Shown piece after piece: positions 1 to 6,501 of a stretch of DNA of 15,429 nucleotides. Made by a program: the position numbers and the translations under genes. Source of the DNA: CANNDT01 sp945876205 (GTDB lineage Bacteria; Acidobacteriota; Vicinamibacteria; Vicinamibacterales; UBA2999); contig CANNDT010000104.1 in the NCBI GenBank assembly GCA_947503365.1, forward strand, positions 1 through 15,429, in the 5' to 3' direction. Position 1 is the stretch's first letter; each line of letters starts with the position of its first letter. The notes beneath the pieces are model-generated. The model saw nothing but the letters and a program-made list of their open reading frames with translations, was not told the DNA's origin and searched no databases.

Positions 1-78
1 CGCCGCGCCCGCCGCGCCCGCTGCGCCGGCTGCGCCGCGGCCGCGGCCGCCTCCACTGGGTTTGCGTCCGCCGTTCAT
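1..78 (-). CDS. rpsR: Partial CDS, probable 30S ribosomal protein S18 N-terminus (runs off window)
   Basis: Only the first 26 codons are in the window. The ATG at 78 overlaps the rpsF stop as ATGA, so the two are translationally coupled. The visible peptide begins MNGGRKPSGGGRGRG and continues as repeats of Ala-Ala-Gly; it is low-complexity, basic at first and then neutral. The usual gene after rpsF is rpsR or ssb. The start does not look like an SSB OB-fold, and bS18 proteins often have disordered basic N-termini, so rpsR is the better guess. The identity rests on position only, because the conserved S18 core lies outside the window. Confidence 0.55.
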   Translation of the reverse strand, partial: MNGGRKPSGGGRGRGAAGAAGAAGAA

Positions 79-530
79 CGCACGTCCTCCAATCCCATGT
101 CGAACCGATCATCGCGGTCGTCATCGGGTTCACCACGCTGTCCTTCGCCCGGCGCGCGATCCGGGGGCAGGCCGCGCGCGATGCGGCGGCGGCGCGACGT
201 CTCAGTGCGCCTGCTCTTCTGCCGGTCGATGACGCCTTCGTGCTCGTCCACGCGGACCACGAGATGGCGGATGACGAGATCAAACACCTTCAAGCGGCGA
301 TCGATCTCCTTCATCAGCTCGCCGGATCCGTTGATCACGTCGAGGATGTAGGTGGCTTCCTTGTGGCGGCCGATTTCGTAGGCCAACTTGCGGCGGCCCC
401 AGTTCTCGGTCTTTTCGAGGGTGCCGCCCAGGCGCTGGACGATCCCCTCGACCTGGGTCGCCAATTCGGCGATTTGCGCTTCCGTCGCGTCTGGCGACAC
501 GACGTACACGAGTTCGTACTTCCTGTTCAT
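75..530 (-). CDS. rpsF: 30S ribosomal protein bS6
   Basis: Small-subunit protein that pairs with bS18 on the 16S rRNA platform. Residues 1-95 form the full S6 fold: it opens MNRKYELVYVVSP, has the NWGRRKLAYEI strand near residues 43-53, and ends with a helix and strand (IRHLVVRVDE, about 87-96). The start is fixed by an AAGGAG ribosome-binding site at 535-540, four bases before the ATG. The protein has 151 residues, longer than the common S6 lengths of about 95-135. The excess is a tail from about residue 100 that is first Arg-rich (RRRRIAR) and then acidic (PDDDRDDR). It overlaps the next gene by ATGA and follows pth after a 71-base gap that contains a palindrome. Confidence 0.97.
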   Translation of the reverse strand: MNRKYELVYVVSPDATEAQIAELATQVEGIVQRLGGTLEKTENWGRRKLAYEIGRHKEATYILDVINGSGELMKEIDRRLKVFDLVIRHLVVRVDEHEGVIDRQKSRRTETSRRRRIARGLPPDRAPGEGQRGEPDDDRDDRFDMGLEDVR

Positions 531-563
531 AGTTCTCCTTTTGGACTATGGCCTCGTCTCACA

Positions 564-581
564 GTCCGGCTAAAGCCGGAC
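564..581. repeat. Palindromic REP-like hairpin in the pth-rpsF gap
   Basis: Perfect 7-base arms GTCCGGC and GCCGGAC flank a TAAA loop. The element sits between the pth stop and the rpsF ribosome-binding site, about 34 bases from the rpsF start. It has no T-run on either strand, so it does not look like an intrinsic terminator. It resembles dispersed palindromic repeats that I recall from acidobacterial genomes, but copy number cannot be tested within this window. Confidence 0.6.
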
Positions 582-601
582 ACTACGTACGAAGCAAGGA
601 G

Positions 602-1192
602 TCAGTCAATTTCCGGAGCCGCGGTCTCCGGGTTGTACGCGTTCATCACCTTGTCGATGCCGACTGCGGCGAACATCTCGGCGGCATCGGCCGCCCGGAT
701 GATGAACTCATCGAGCACGGGACGTTCCTCGGGCTCGAACTTCGAGAGCACGTGATCCGCAAGATCTCTCCGCGGGTCGCCGCGCCCCACGCCCAGCCGA
801 AGCCGGGCAAACTCGGTGGTTCCCAGCCGCTCCACGAGCGACTTCAAACCGTTGTGCCCTCCCGCCGATCCGCGCGACCGCGCGCGAACCTTGCCGAACG
901 GCAGCGCCACTTCGTCCACGACCACCAGCAGATCCGGCGCCGCGATGTCGTAGTAGCGCATCAGCGCCGCCACCGCATCGCCGCTTCGGTTCATGAACGT
1001 CAGCGGCTTGGCCACCAGCAGCGGCTCGGGCCCGAACTTCTTCGCGACGAACGCGTCGGGCACCTGCGAGGGCGCCATGCCCAGCGTCAGCTGATGCCGG
1101 CGGGCGATCTCGTCGATCACCAGGAAGCCGACGTTGTGCCGGGTGTCGCGATACTCGCGCCCCGGATTTCCCAGCCCGACGATCAGCTTCAA
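602..1192 (-). CDS. pth: Peptidyl-tRNA hydrolase
   Basis: Cleaves the ester bond of peptidyl-tRNA released from stalled ribosomes, recycling tRNA in the cytoplasm. The protein opens LKLIVGLGNPG and carries the family residues in order: Asn9, catalytic His19 in DTRHNVGF, the KPLTFMNRSG segment, Asp in VVVDEVALPFG, and His-Asn in GSAGGHNGLKS. The start chosen is TTG at 1192, two bases after the rplY stop. The open frame extends upstream to 1366 but there it only shadows rplY, and the conserved protein begins exactly at this TTG. The result is 196 residues, normal for bacterial Pth. Translation is probably coupled to rplY, whose purine-rich end may serve as the ribosome-binding site. Confidence 0.97.
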   Translation of the reverse strand: MKLIVGLGNPGREYRDTRHNVGFLVIDEIARRHQLTLGMAPSQVPDAFVAKKFGPEPLLVAKPLTFMNRSGDAVAALMRYYDIAAPDLLVVVDEVALPFGKVRARSRGSAGGHNGLKSLVERLGTTEFARLRLGVGRGDPRRDLADHVLSKFEPEERPVLDEFIIRAADAAEMFAAVGIDKVMNAYNPETAAPEID

Positions 1193-1194
1193 CG

Positions 1195-1878
1195 CTACTT
1201 CTTCTTCTCGTCCTCGTCCTTGTCGGTCTTGCCCTTCTTGGCGACCTCGGGCTCGGCCGTACCCGCCGCCGGCGCCGCCGCGTCTGCCGCCGGTGTCGCG
1301 ACTTCCTCGACCTTCGGCATCACGACGTGGACGAGCATCGTCTCGAGCTCGCTGACGTACTTCCACTTCGGGTTCTCGGGCAAATCGCGCAGGCGAATCG
1401 ACTGGTGCAGCACCATCTCCGTCACGTCGACGTCGATGTGCTCGGGAATGTCGGTCGGCAGCGACAGCACCTCGATGGTGCGGGTCACGAAGTCGAGCAC
1501 GCCGCCCTGCAGCTTCACGCCCTTCGGCTCGCCGTGCAGCACGATCGGCACGGTGACGACAATCGCCTTGTCCATCGCCAGCTGGTAGAAGTCGGCATGA
1601 AGCAGCTGATGCGAGACGGGATCGAGCTGGTATTCCTTCACCATCACCCGCGATTCGCCGCCATCGAACTTCAGGCTGATCAACGTGTTGGCGCCCGAGT
1701 CGGAGTGCAGGATGCGCAGCACTTCCTTCGGATCGACGGAAACGGGCACGCCTTCCGGCGCCTGCCCTTCCTTGCGCGCGCCGTAGACGACGGCGGGCAC
1801 CCGGCCGGACACGCGGAGGCGCCGCGCCTCATTCTTGCCCCGGCCATCACGCTTTACTGCTTCAAGTGTCGCTTCCAT
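1195..1878 (-). CDS. rplY: 50S ribosomal protein bL25, long CTC/TL5 form
   Basis: 5S rRNA-binding large-subunit protein. Residues 1 to about 95 form the L25 RNA-binding domain (GRGKNEARRLRVSGRVPAVV, then MVKEYQLDPVSHQLLHADFY). Residues from about 96 to 185 form the second beta domain of the CTC/TL5 form (VPIVLHGEPKGVKLQGG, SLPTDIPEHIDVDV, LRDLPEN). The tail is Ala/Pro-rich and then strongly charged (KKGKTDKDEDEKKK). Total 227 residues, as expected for the long form and about twice the short E. coli protein. An AGGAAA motif precedes the ATG. Only 9 bases separate it from prs, and the stop lies 2 bases before pth. Confidence 0.96.
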   Translation of the reverse strand: MEATLEAVKRDGRGKNEARRLRVSGRVPAVVYGARKEGQAPEGVPVSVDPKEVLRILHSDSGANTLISLKFDGGESRVMVKEYQLDPVSHQLLHADFYQLAMDKAIVVTVPIVLHGEPKGVKLQGGVLDFVTRTIEVLSLPTDIPEHIDVDVTEMVLHQSIRLRDLPENPKWKYVSELETMLVHVVMPKVEEVATPAADAAAPAAGTAEPEVAKKGKTDKDEDEKKK

Positions 1879-1887
1879 TTTCGTTTC

Positions 1888-2838
1888 CTATACAAACAAC
1901 GATGAGACCGACGTTTCTTCGTGGATGCTGCGGATCGCCTGGCCCAGGAGCCGCGCCACCGAGAGCACCATGATCTTCTTGCACTGCTGCGCCTCGCCCT
2001 TCAGCGGAATCGTGTTCGTCACGATCAGCTGATCGATCGGCGAGTTCTCAATCCGGTCGAGCGCGGGCCCCGACAGCACGCCGTGCACCGCGCACGCCAG
2101 CACCTTCTCGGCGCCGGCCGCCTTGAGCCCGATCGCCGCCTTCTGGATCGTGCCGGCCGTGTCGATGATGTCGTCCTGCAGGATGCAGATGCGCCCTTCG
2201 ACGTCGCCGATCACGTTCATCACTTCCGCCGTGCCATCCTCGCTGCGCCGCTTGTCGACGATGGCCAGCTCGGCGTCGAGACGCTTGGCATAGGCCCGGG
2301 CGCGTTCCGCGCCGCCAGCGTCCGGCGACACGATCGTCAGCTTCGGGTGGTGCATCCGCGCCAGGTACTCGATGATCACCGGCGCCGCGAACAGGTGGTC
2401 CACCGGGATGTCGAAGAACGCCTGGATCTGCGCCTTGTGCAGGTCCATCGTCAGCACGCGGTTGGCCCCGGCCGAGGTGATCAGGTTCGCCACCAGCTTG
2501 GCCGAGATCGGCACCCGGGGCTTGTCCTTGCGGTCCTGCCGCGCGTACCCGTAATACGGGATGACCGCCGTAATTCTCGCCGCCGACGACCGCCGGAACG
2601 CGTCGATCATCACCAGCATCTCCATCAGGTGCTGGTCGACGGGACTCGAGGTCGGCTGCACGATGAAGACGTCGGCCCCGCGGATGTTCTCGTCAATCTG
2701 GAACGAGACCTCGCTATCGGGGAACCGGCGAAGACGCGCCTGTCCGACCGGGATACCGAGGAAATCTGCGATCTCCTTGGCCAGCGATGGATGCGCGCTG
2801 CCCGAAAAGATCTTCAGGTCGCCAAACCCGGTCGACAT
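1888..2838 (-). CDS. prs: Ribose-phosphate pyrophosphokinase (PRPP synthetase)
   Basis: Makes 5-phosphoribosyl-1-pyrophosphate from ribose-5-phosphate and ATP; PRPP feeds purine, pyrimidine, His, Trp and NAD synthesis. With ATG 2838 as start the protein has 316 residues, the usual length. It shows FSGSAHPSLA near the N-terminus, the ATP/metal His at 134 (MDLHKAQIQ), the PDAGGAERA segment (172-180), the flexible KRR loop (196-198) and the ribose-phosphate loop DDIIDTAGT (222-230). An upstream in-frame ATG at 2868 adds ten residues (MRRPLSGDGL) that lie in repeat-like DNA without a ribosome-binding site, so I reject it. Ribosome-binding signals at 2838 are themselves weak (GGTGA, 7 bases away). 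Confidence 0.96.
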   Translation of the reverse strand: MSTGFGDLKIFSGSAHPSLAKEIADFLGIPVGQARLRRFPDSEVSFQIDENIRGADVFIVQPTSSPVDQHLMEMLVMIDAFRRSSAARITAVIPYYGYARQDRKDKPRVPISAKLVANLITSAGANRVLTMDLHKAQIQAFFDIPVDHLFAAPVIIEYLARMHHPKLTIVSPDAGGAERARAYAKRLDAELAIVDKRRSEDGTAEVMNVIGDVEGRICILQDDIIDTAGTIQKAAIGLKAAGAEKVLACAVHGVLSGPALDRIENSPIDQLIVTNTIPLKGEAQQCKKIMVLSVARLLGQAIRSIHEETSVSSLFV

Positions 2839-2870
2839 CAATCCGTCACCGCTTAGGGGTCGTCTCATTA

Positions 2871-2957
2871 CTCGGTAGCTCGGTGGCTAAGTAGCTCGGT
2901 GGCTACGGAACGCGTCATACGAAACAACCCACACCGCCCAGCAACCCAGCTACCGAG
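2871..2957. repeat. 16-base tandem repeat with an inverted partial copy, in the tRNA-prs spacer
   Basis: The 16-base unit GTAGCTCGGTGGCTAA occurs at 2875-2890 and again, with one changed base, at 2891-2906. CTCGGTAGCT at 2871-2880 recurs inverted as AGCTACCGAG at 2948-2957. The copies fill much of the spacer between tRNA-Gln and prs. The inverted pair could fold across the spacer in the transcript. Confidence 0.6.
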
Positions 2958-2968
2958 CAACCAGGGTG

Positions 2969-3043
2969 TGGTTGGGGCGGAAGGATTCGAACCTTCGAAT
3001 ACGGGATCCAAAGACCCGCGCCTTACCACTTGGCCACGCCCCA
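2969..3043 (-). tRNA. tRNA-Gln (anticodon TTG)
   Basis: The acceptor strand TGGGGCG (from 3043) pairs with CGCCCCA, followed by discriminator A and an encoded CCA (2969-2971). The D arm GCCAAGTGGTAAGGC matches the Gln pattern. The anticodon loop is CTTTGGA with anticodon TTG at 3009-3011, and the T arm carries GGTTCGAATCC. The U1-A72 end pair is typical of bacterial tRNA-Gln. By my alignment, position 31 opposite 39 is a T-T mismatch at the top of the anticodon stem, the only unusual point. The gene lies between ispE and prs and is probably processed from their joint transcript. Confidence 0.96.
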
Positions 3044-3100
3044 TCAATGGATTGGTTCGTTGTGTCCTACGGAGCCCGTCCCTAGGCCGGCTGCAAACGC

Positions 3101-4042
3101 TTAGTGTAGTCGAGAGTACGGGTTGCGGGCAACCCGCAGAGGCACCGGACGAGCACGCCGCGCGTAGTCGCCGCGCCCCAGAGACTCGGTCAAGAGCACC
3201 CTCCAGCCCGACCCTGAGAGCCGTTCGACGGCCGCGAGCGCGTCCCGGCGCTTCTGAAACAGGCCGAAAACCGCCGAGCCGCTGCCCGACATGGCGGCGG
3301 CCAGGGCCCCGGCCCGCCGGAGGGCCGCCTTCATCTGGTCGATCTCGGGATGGTGGCGGGCGATCGGCGCCTCGAGGTCATTAATCATTTGCGCCGCCCG
3401 TGAGGGCCACGGGCCCGGCACCTGCTGCGGCTCCCTCGTCGTCGGCCCGCGCGAGACGTCGCGTTCGGCGTCGTACCAGCCGAACGCCTCGCCGCTCGAC
3501 ACGCCGAAGCCTGGAATGAGGAGGACGATCCAATGGCGGGGTAGATCTGCGAGTGGATAGATTTCGTCGCCGCGTCCCAGGCCAAGCGCGGTGCCGCCGG
3601 AGAGAAAGAAGGGGACGTCGGCGCCCAGCGACCCGGCCACGTCGGTGAGCTGCGTCGGACGCAGGGGGACGCGCCACGCGTGCGAGAGCGCCAGGAGCGT
3701 CGCCGCCGCGTCGGCGCTGCCGCCACCGAGCCCACCCTGCACCGGTATCCGCTTATCGAGTCGAACCAGCATGTCGCGGACGTCGCCGGCGCGCCGAAGC
3801 GAGCGCCAGAGCGCCGCGGCGGCGCGCCAGATCAGGTTCGTCCGGTCGAGGGGCACGCCGGCGGTCGCGCACTCAATCGCGAACGGTCCTTCGCGCGGCA
3901 CGCAGGTAATAGTGTCGTGGAGCGAGATGGCCTGGAAGACGGTGCGCAGCTCGTGGAAGCCGTCCGCGCGCGTGCCGAGCACGCGCAGGTCGAGATTGAT
4001 CTTGGCGTGCGCACGAATCGTGACTGAGATCGGGGAAATCAT
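3101..4042 (-). CDS. ispE: 4-diphosphocytidyl-2-C-methyl-D-erythritol kinase
   Basis: GHMP kinase of the methylerythritol phosphate pathway; it phosphorylates CDP-methylerythritol on the way to IPP and DMAPP. The sequence has AHAKINLDLRV near residues 11-21 with the conserved Lys14, ATP-binding loop GGLGGGSADAA (103-113), catalytic Asp142 in LGADVPFFLSGG, and the third GHMP motif MSGSGSAVFG (251-260). It has 313 residues against about 280-300 in most members; the excess is a basic tail (YARRARPVPLRVARNPYSRLH). The ATG at 4042 gives the expected N-terminus, but the ribosome-binding site is weak. It lies between the LolB-like lipoprotein and tRNA-Gln/prs. Confidence 0.96.
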   Translation of the reverse strand: MISPISVTIRAHAKINLDLRVLGTRADGFHELRTVFQAISLHDTITCVPREGPFAIECATAGVPLDRTNLIWRAAAALWRSLRRAGDVRDMLVRLDKRIPVQGGLGGGSADAAATLLALSHAWRVPLRPTQLTDVAGSLGADVPFFLSGGTALGLGRGDEIYPLADLPRHWIVLLIPGFGVSSGEAFGWYDAERDVSRGPTTREPQQVPGPWPSRAAQMINDLEAPIARHHPEIDQMKAALRRAGALAAAMSGSGSAVFGLFQKRRDALAAVERLSGSGWRVLLTESLGRGDYARRARPVPLRVARNPYSRLH

Positions 4043-4056
4043 GCGGCGTTCTTACC

Positions 4057-4078
4057 GACAACTGACAACTGACAACTG
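4057..4078. repeat. Heptanucleotide tandem repeat (GACAACT) x3
   Basis: Three exact copies of the 7-mer GACAACT plus one extra G fill half of the 43-base gap between the lipoprotein stop and the ispE start. In the transcribed (minus) sense the unit reads AGTTGTC. It ends about 15 bases before the ispE ATG, so it probably lies in or next to the ispE ribosome-binding region. Confidence 0.75.
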
Positions 4079-4085
4079 ATCACTC

Positions 4086-4928
4086 TCATTGTCCAAGGGG
4101 GCCTGCGTTACGTAGCTCGTCCAACGTGATCTCGGTGGTCCCCGGGGGCACGTTCACCAGGAAGGCCGACTCTTCGAGGTCCACGTTGGTCTCGAGCTGG
4201 GAGATCGTCGCGCTCACATCGACGCCCTGCGCGTCAGAGCGCAGGCGCACCAGCTGCGGAAACATCCCCTGCCACGCCGGATACTCGATCTCCCAGCCCG
4301 CGCGCTTCGCGGCGCGCAGCCGCCACGTGTTGCCTTGCCGCTGCAGGTAGAGGGTCGCACCGCCGTCCAGGTCGATCGACGCCCAGCCATTCTGGTGCAG
4401 TCGTCCGGCCATCGCGCGCGGCATGGGAGTCACGCATCCACCGAGAATCGCCTGCAGGTCGGCCGGGGCGAGCGCAACGCCGGTGAGCGCTCCCAGGATC
4501 TCTTCGCCTCGCGTGGCCCGCAGCACGCGGTTGTCGCGCGGCAACACCAGCGTCGCGGTATTCCCACGCGCGACCAGGATGAACGCCGGCGGACCGAACG
4601 GCGCCACGCCTTCGAGCCGCATCGAGTCGGGCCGGGCAAACCCAGCCTGGACGCGGCCCCGCAACCGCTGCTCACCCGCACGGCCCGCGAGCCCGAGCTC
4701 GGCGGTCAAGGTCTTCACTGCGGCGCAGGCAGCGGACACCTGTGAATGAACCTGGTTGAAGTCGGGGAACGGCGCGCCCGGATCGGACGGAAGGCTCAGG
4801 CGCTTCGCGGCACACGCACCGAGAACAAGGCACAAGGCACAAATCCCAAGCCTTGTGCCTCGCTTACCGATTGGTGCGCCCCTTCGCGTCCTGGATCTTC
4901 TTTTCGACGCTCGCGCGATTGAGGTCAC
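4086..4928 (-). CDS. LolA/LolB- or DUF4292-like outer-membrane lipoprotein
   Basis: Predicted lipoprotein of the LolA/LolB superfamily, possibly a receptor that inserts lipoproteins in the outer membrane. The lipobox LGAC follows the hydrophobic stretch LGICALCLVLG. The mature part shows beta-rich LolB-like segments: LRGRVQAGFARPDSMRLEG, FILVARGNTATLVLPRDNRVLR, and a helical segment before ILGGC. Genomic position supports this: in Proteobacteria lolB lies just upstream of ispE and prs, as here. The start is uncertain. GTG 4928 (used here, 280 residues) lies inside the TPR gene and gives a 38-residue signal with an Arg-rich start. A non-canonical ATC at 4871 would give a textbook 19-residue signal and has AAGGGG eight bases upstream. 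The frame also reaches TTG 4964. Part of the signal sequence is made of a heptamer repeat. Confidence 0.72.
   Translation of the reverse strand: MTSIARASKRRSRTRRGAPIGKRGTRLGICALCLVLGACAAKRLSLPSDPGAPFPDFNQVHSQVSAACAAVKTLTAELGLAGRAGEQRLRGRVQAGFARPDSMRLEGVAPFGPPAFILVARGNTATLVLPRDNRVLRATRGEEILGALTGVALAPADLQAILGGCVTPMPRAMAGRLHQNGWASIDLDGGATLYLQRQGNTWRLRAAKRAGWEIEYPAWQGMFPQLVRLRSDAQGVDVSATISQLETNVDLEESAFLVNVPPGTTEITLDELRNAGPLGQ
4825..4860. repeat. Heptamer (ACAAGGC) repeat forming an 11-base inverted repeat
   Basis: ACAAGGC is repeated twice and followed by ACAA. AGGCACAAGGC at 4828-4838 is matched exactly by its complement GCCTTGTGCCT at 4850-4860, with an 11-base loop. It starts just past the TPR-protein stop (4864) and falls inside the lipoprotein frame, where it encodes the hydrophobic core of the signal peptide. 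There is no T-run, so it is not an obvious terminator, although the hairpin could affect translation of the lipoprotein. Confidence 0.75.
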
Positions 4929-6276
4929 CGCTGTCGGTGTCGAGCGCGCGCGTCCACGCGGCAACCGCGTCGGCCCAGCGTCCGCGGCGGGCGAGCACGT
5001 CGCCCAGGTGGTCCTGGATCACCGAGTTGCGCGGCAACTGCTGCGCGGCGGGCGCCAGGAATTTCTCGGCCTGTTCCATGTCGCCCTTGTGGAAGTACGC
5101 CCAGCCGAGGCTGTCGAGATAGGACGGATTCCCCGGGTCGGCTTCGAGCGCGCGCTGCACCAGCCGAACGGCTTCATCGAGCTGCCGTCCATGGTTGGCC
5201 AGCAGATACCCGAGATAGTTCAGCGCTTCGGCGTTGCCGGGATCGGCGTCGAGCAACTGGCGCATGGTGCGCTCGGAGTCTGCATCCCGTCCGGCGTCGT
5301 TATACATGTCCGCCAGCGCAAACTGCGTGGCAGCGTCTTTCGGAGAGGCCTTCGCCGCCGGCTCGAGAATCGCCAGCGCACGCGCGGTCGCGCCGGTCTC
5401 GAAGAGCGACCGGGCACGCAACCGCGGAAACCGCAGATCGTCGGGATGCTGCGTCTGCGCTTCGGCCGCGAAGGCGGCCGCCTGGACGTAGTCCTTCGCG
5501 GTGAAGAGCACCGCGATGCGTCGGTACTTCAGCTCACGGCTCATCGGCTGCAGCACGATCGCCTTGGTGTAGGTCTCGGCCGCCTCCTTCAACAGGTCCG
5601 CCTGTTCGAGGTACTGCGCGAGCGTCGACGCGACGCGCGGCTCTTCGTCGACGATGATGGCGAGCGTGGAGATGGCGCCCTGCAGGTCGTCGGCCGCGGC
5701 ATACGCCTGCGCGAGCGAGAGGCGGCCCTGCACGGATCCCGGATTCTGGTTGACCACGCGCCCGAGGGCGTCGATCGCCTTGGCGTTCTCGCCCATCCGC
5801 ATGTACAGGCGGCCGAGCGTGTAGTGAAGATTGATGTCTGACGCGCCCGATACGTCGCCGGTCGCGCGCTCGAGATGCGCGATCGCCTCTTTCGCGGTCG
5901 CCGCAAACTGGGCAGCCTGCGCACGACCGTTGAACGTGTCGGCGGTCGCCGCGTAAATCAGCCCGAGAACCTTGTGCCCCTCGGTGTTGTCGTCATCGAG
6001 CGCAATCGCCGCGCGCGCCGCCTTCTCCGCCTCGTCGCGCTTGCTGCGCCGCAGTTGAAACGAGGCAATCTCGGCCTTCACTTCCGCGGCCCGCGGATCA
6101 GCTGACGCGGCGCGTTCGAGCGCGGCCAGCGCCCCCGTATTGTCTCCCTGCGACTCGAGACGGCGAGCCATGAGGAAGTCGTAGTACGAGTCGCCGGACT
6201 GTGCCAACGCAGGGGCGGCTGTCGACGCGGCAACGACGACCGCGACGATCAGCGGATACGCGCGCGTGGTGAACAT
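4864..6276 (-). CDS. Secreted tetratricopeptide repeat protein
   Basis: Predicted periplasmic TPR scaffold; no enzymatic domain is visible. Residues 1 to about 25 form a signal peptide (hydrophobic LIVAVVVAASTAAPALA, cleavage probably after ALA). The rest of the 470 residues is helical repeats with TPR signatures, for example NYLGYLLANHGRQLDEAVRLV and YLDSLGWAYFHKGDMEQAEKF, each with the G-Y and A/P pattern; roughly ten units can be discerned. The ATG at 6276 is chosen because it begins the signal peptide, though it lacks a clear Shine-Dalgarno. It is the first gene of the minus-strand run, and its stop overlaps the possible starts of the downstream lipoprotein. Such TPR proteins often work in envelope assembly, but that is only inference here. 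Confidence 0.9.
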   Translation of the reverse strand: MFTTRAYPLIVAVVVAASTAAPALAQSGDSYYDFLMARRLESQGDNTGALAALERAASADPRAAEVKAEIASFQLRRSKRDEAEKAARAAIALDDDNTEGHKVLGLIYAATADTFNGRAQAAQFAATAKEAIAHLERATGDVSGASDINLHYTLGRLYMRMGENAKAIDALGRVVNQNPGSVQGRLSLAQAYAAADDLQGAISTLAIIVDEEPRVASTLAQYLEQADLLKEAAETYTKAIVLQPMSRELKYRRIAVLFTAKDYVQAAAFAAEAQTQHPDDLRFPRLRARSLFETGATARALAILEPAAKASPKDAATQFALADMYNDAGRDADSERTMRQLLDADPGNAEALNYLGYLLANHGRQLDEAVRLVQRALEADPGNPSYLDSLGWAYFHKGDMEQAEKFLAPAAQQLPRNSVIQDHLGDVLARRGRWADAVAAWTRALDTDSGDLNRASVEKKIQDAKGRTNR

Positions 6277-6330
6277 GGCTAAGGAATTCTAGCTCAGGAT
6301 GTTATAGTTCGTGAGTTCTCCGGAGGGACC
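6277..6330. promoter_or_regulatory. Compact divergent promoter region between TPR gene and Trm112 gene
   Basis: Only 54 bases separate two divergent genes. The core GTTATAGTT at 6301-6309 gives a -10-like TATAGT on the plus strand (6303-6308) and TATAAC on the minus strand (6306-6301). No good -35 element stands at the right distance for either. GGAGG at 6322-6326 is the plus-strand ribosome-binding site. A GAATTC-centred imperfect palindrome (6280-6294) lies next to the TPR start. Confidence 0.35.
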
Positions 6331-6501
6331 ATGCCGGTCGATGCTGAACTGCTCGAAATCCTCGCTTGCCCGCACTGCAAGACGCCCGTGACGCTCGTCA
6401 AGAACGGGACGGCGCTCAAGTGCGGCCAGTGCCATCGCGTCTACCCGATCAAGGATGACATCCCCGTGATGCTCATCGACGAGGCCACCATCGAGCCTTG
6501 A
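6331..6501 (+). CDS. Trm112/UPF0434 family zinc-ribbon protein
   Basis: A 56-residue protein of the bacterial Trm112-like family (YcaR/UPF0434). It begins MPVDAELLEILACPHCKTPV and has a second pair of cysteines (CGQCHRVYPIKDDIPVMLID), so four Cys in two CxxC knuckles should bind zinc; the last segment is the typical family ending. Eukaryotic Trm112 activates methyltransferases; the bacterial role is less settled, and in Proteobacteria the gene often sits near lpxK and kdsB. The ATG 6331 has GGAGG four to five bases upstream. The stop overlaps the next gene's start (TTGA), which ties it to the LPS-type cluster. Confidence 0.93.
   Translation: MPVDAELLEILACPHCKTPVTLVKNGTALKCGQCHRVYPIKDDIPVMLIDEATIEP

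Noticed and set aside
548..1588. Long plus-strand open frame (346 codons) opposite pth and rplY
   Set aside because: Arg/His-rich composition, no domain, fully antisense to two certain genes; typical of GC-rich shadow frames.
2839..2868. Upstream prs start at 2868
   Set aside because: No ribosome-binding site; the added ten residues lie in repeat-like DNA and are not part of the usual Prs N-terminus.
4057..4860. Heptamer arrays considered as a CRISPR remnant
   Set aside because: Units of 7 bases without spacers; no cas genes.
4756..5841. Plus-strand open frame of 361 codons opposite the lipoprotein and TPR genes
   Set aside because: Antisense to a clear TPR protein; composition dominated by Arg, Gly and Val; no motif.
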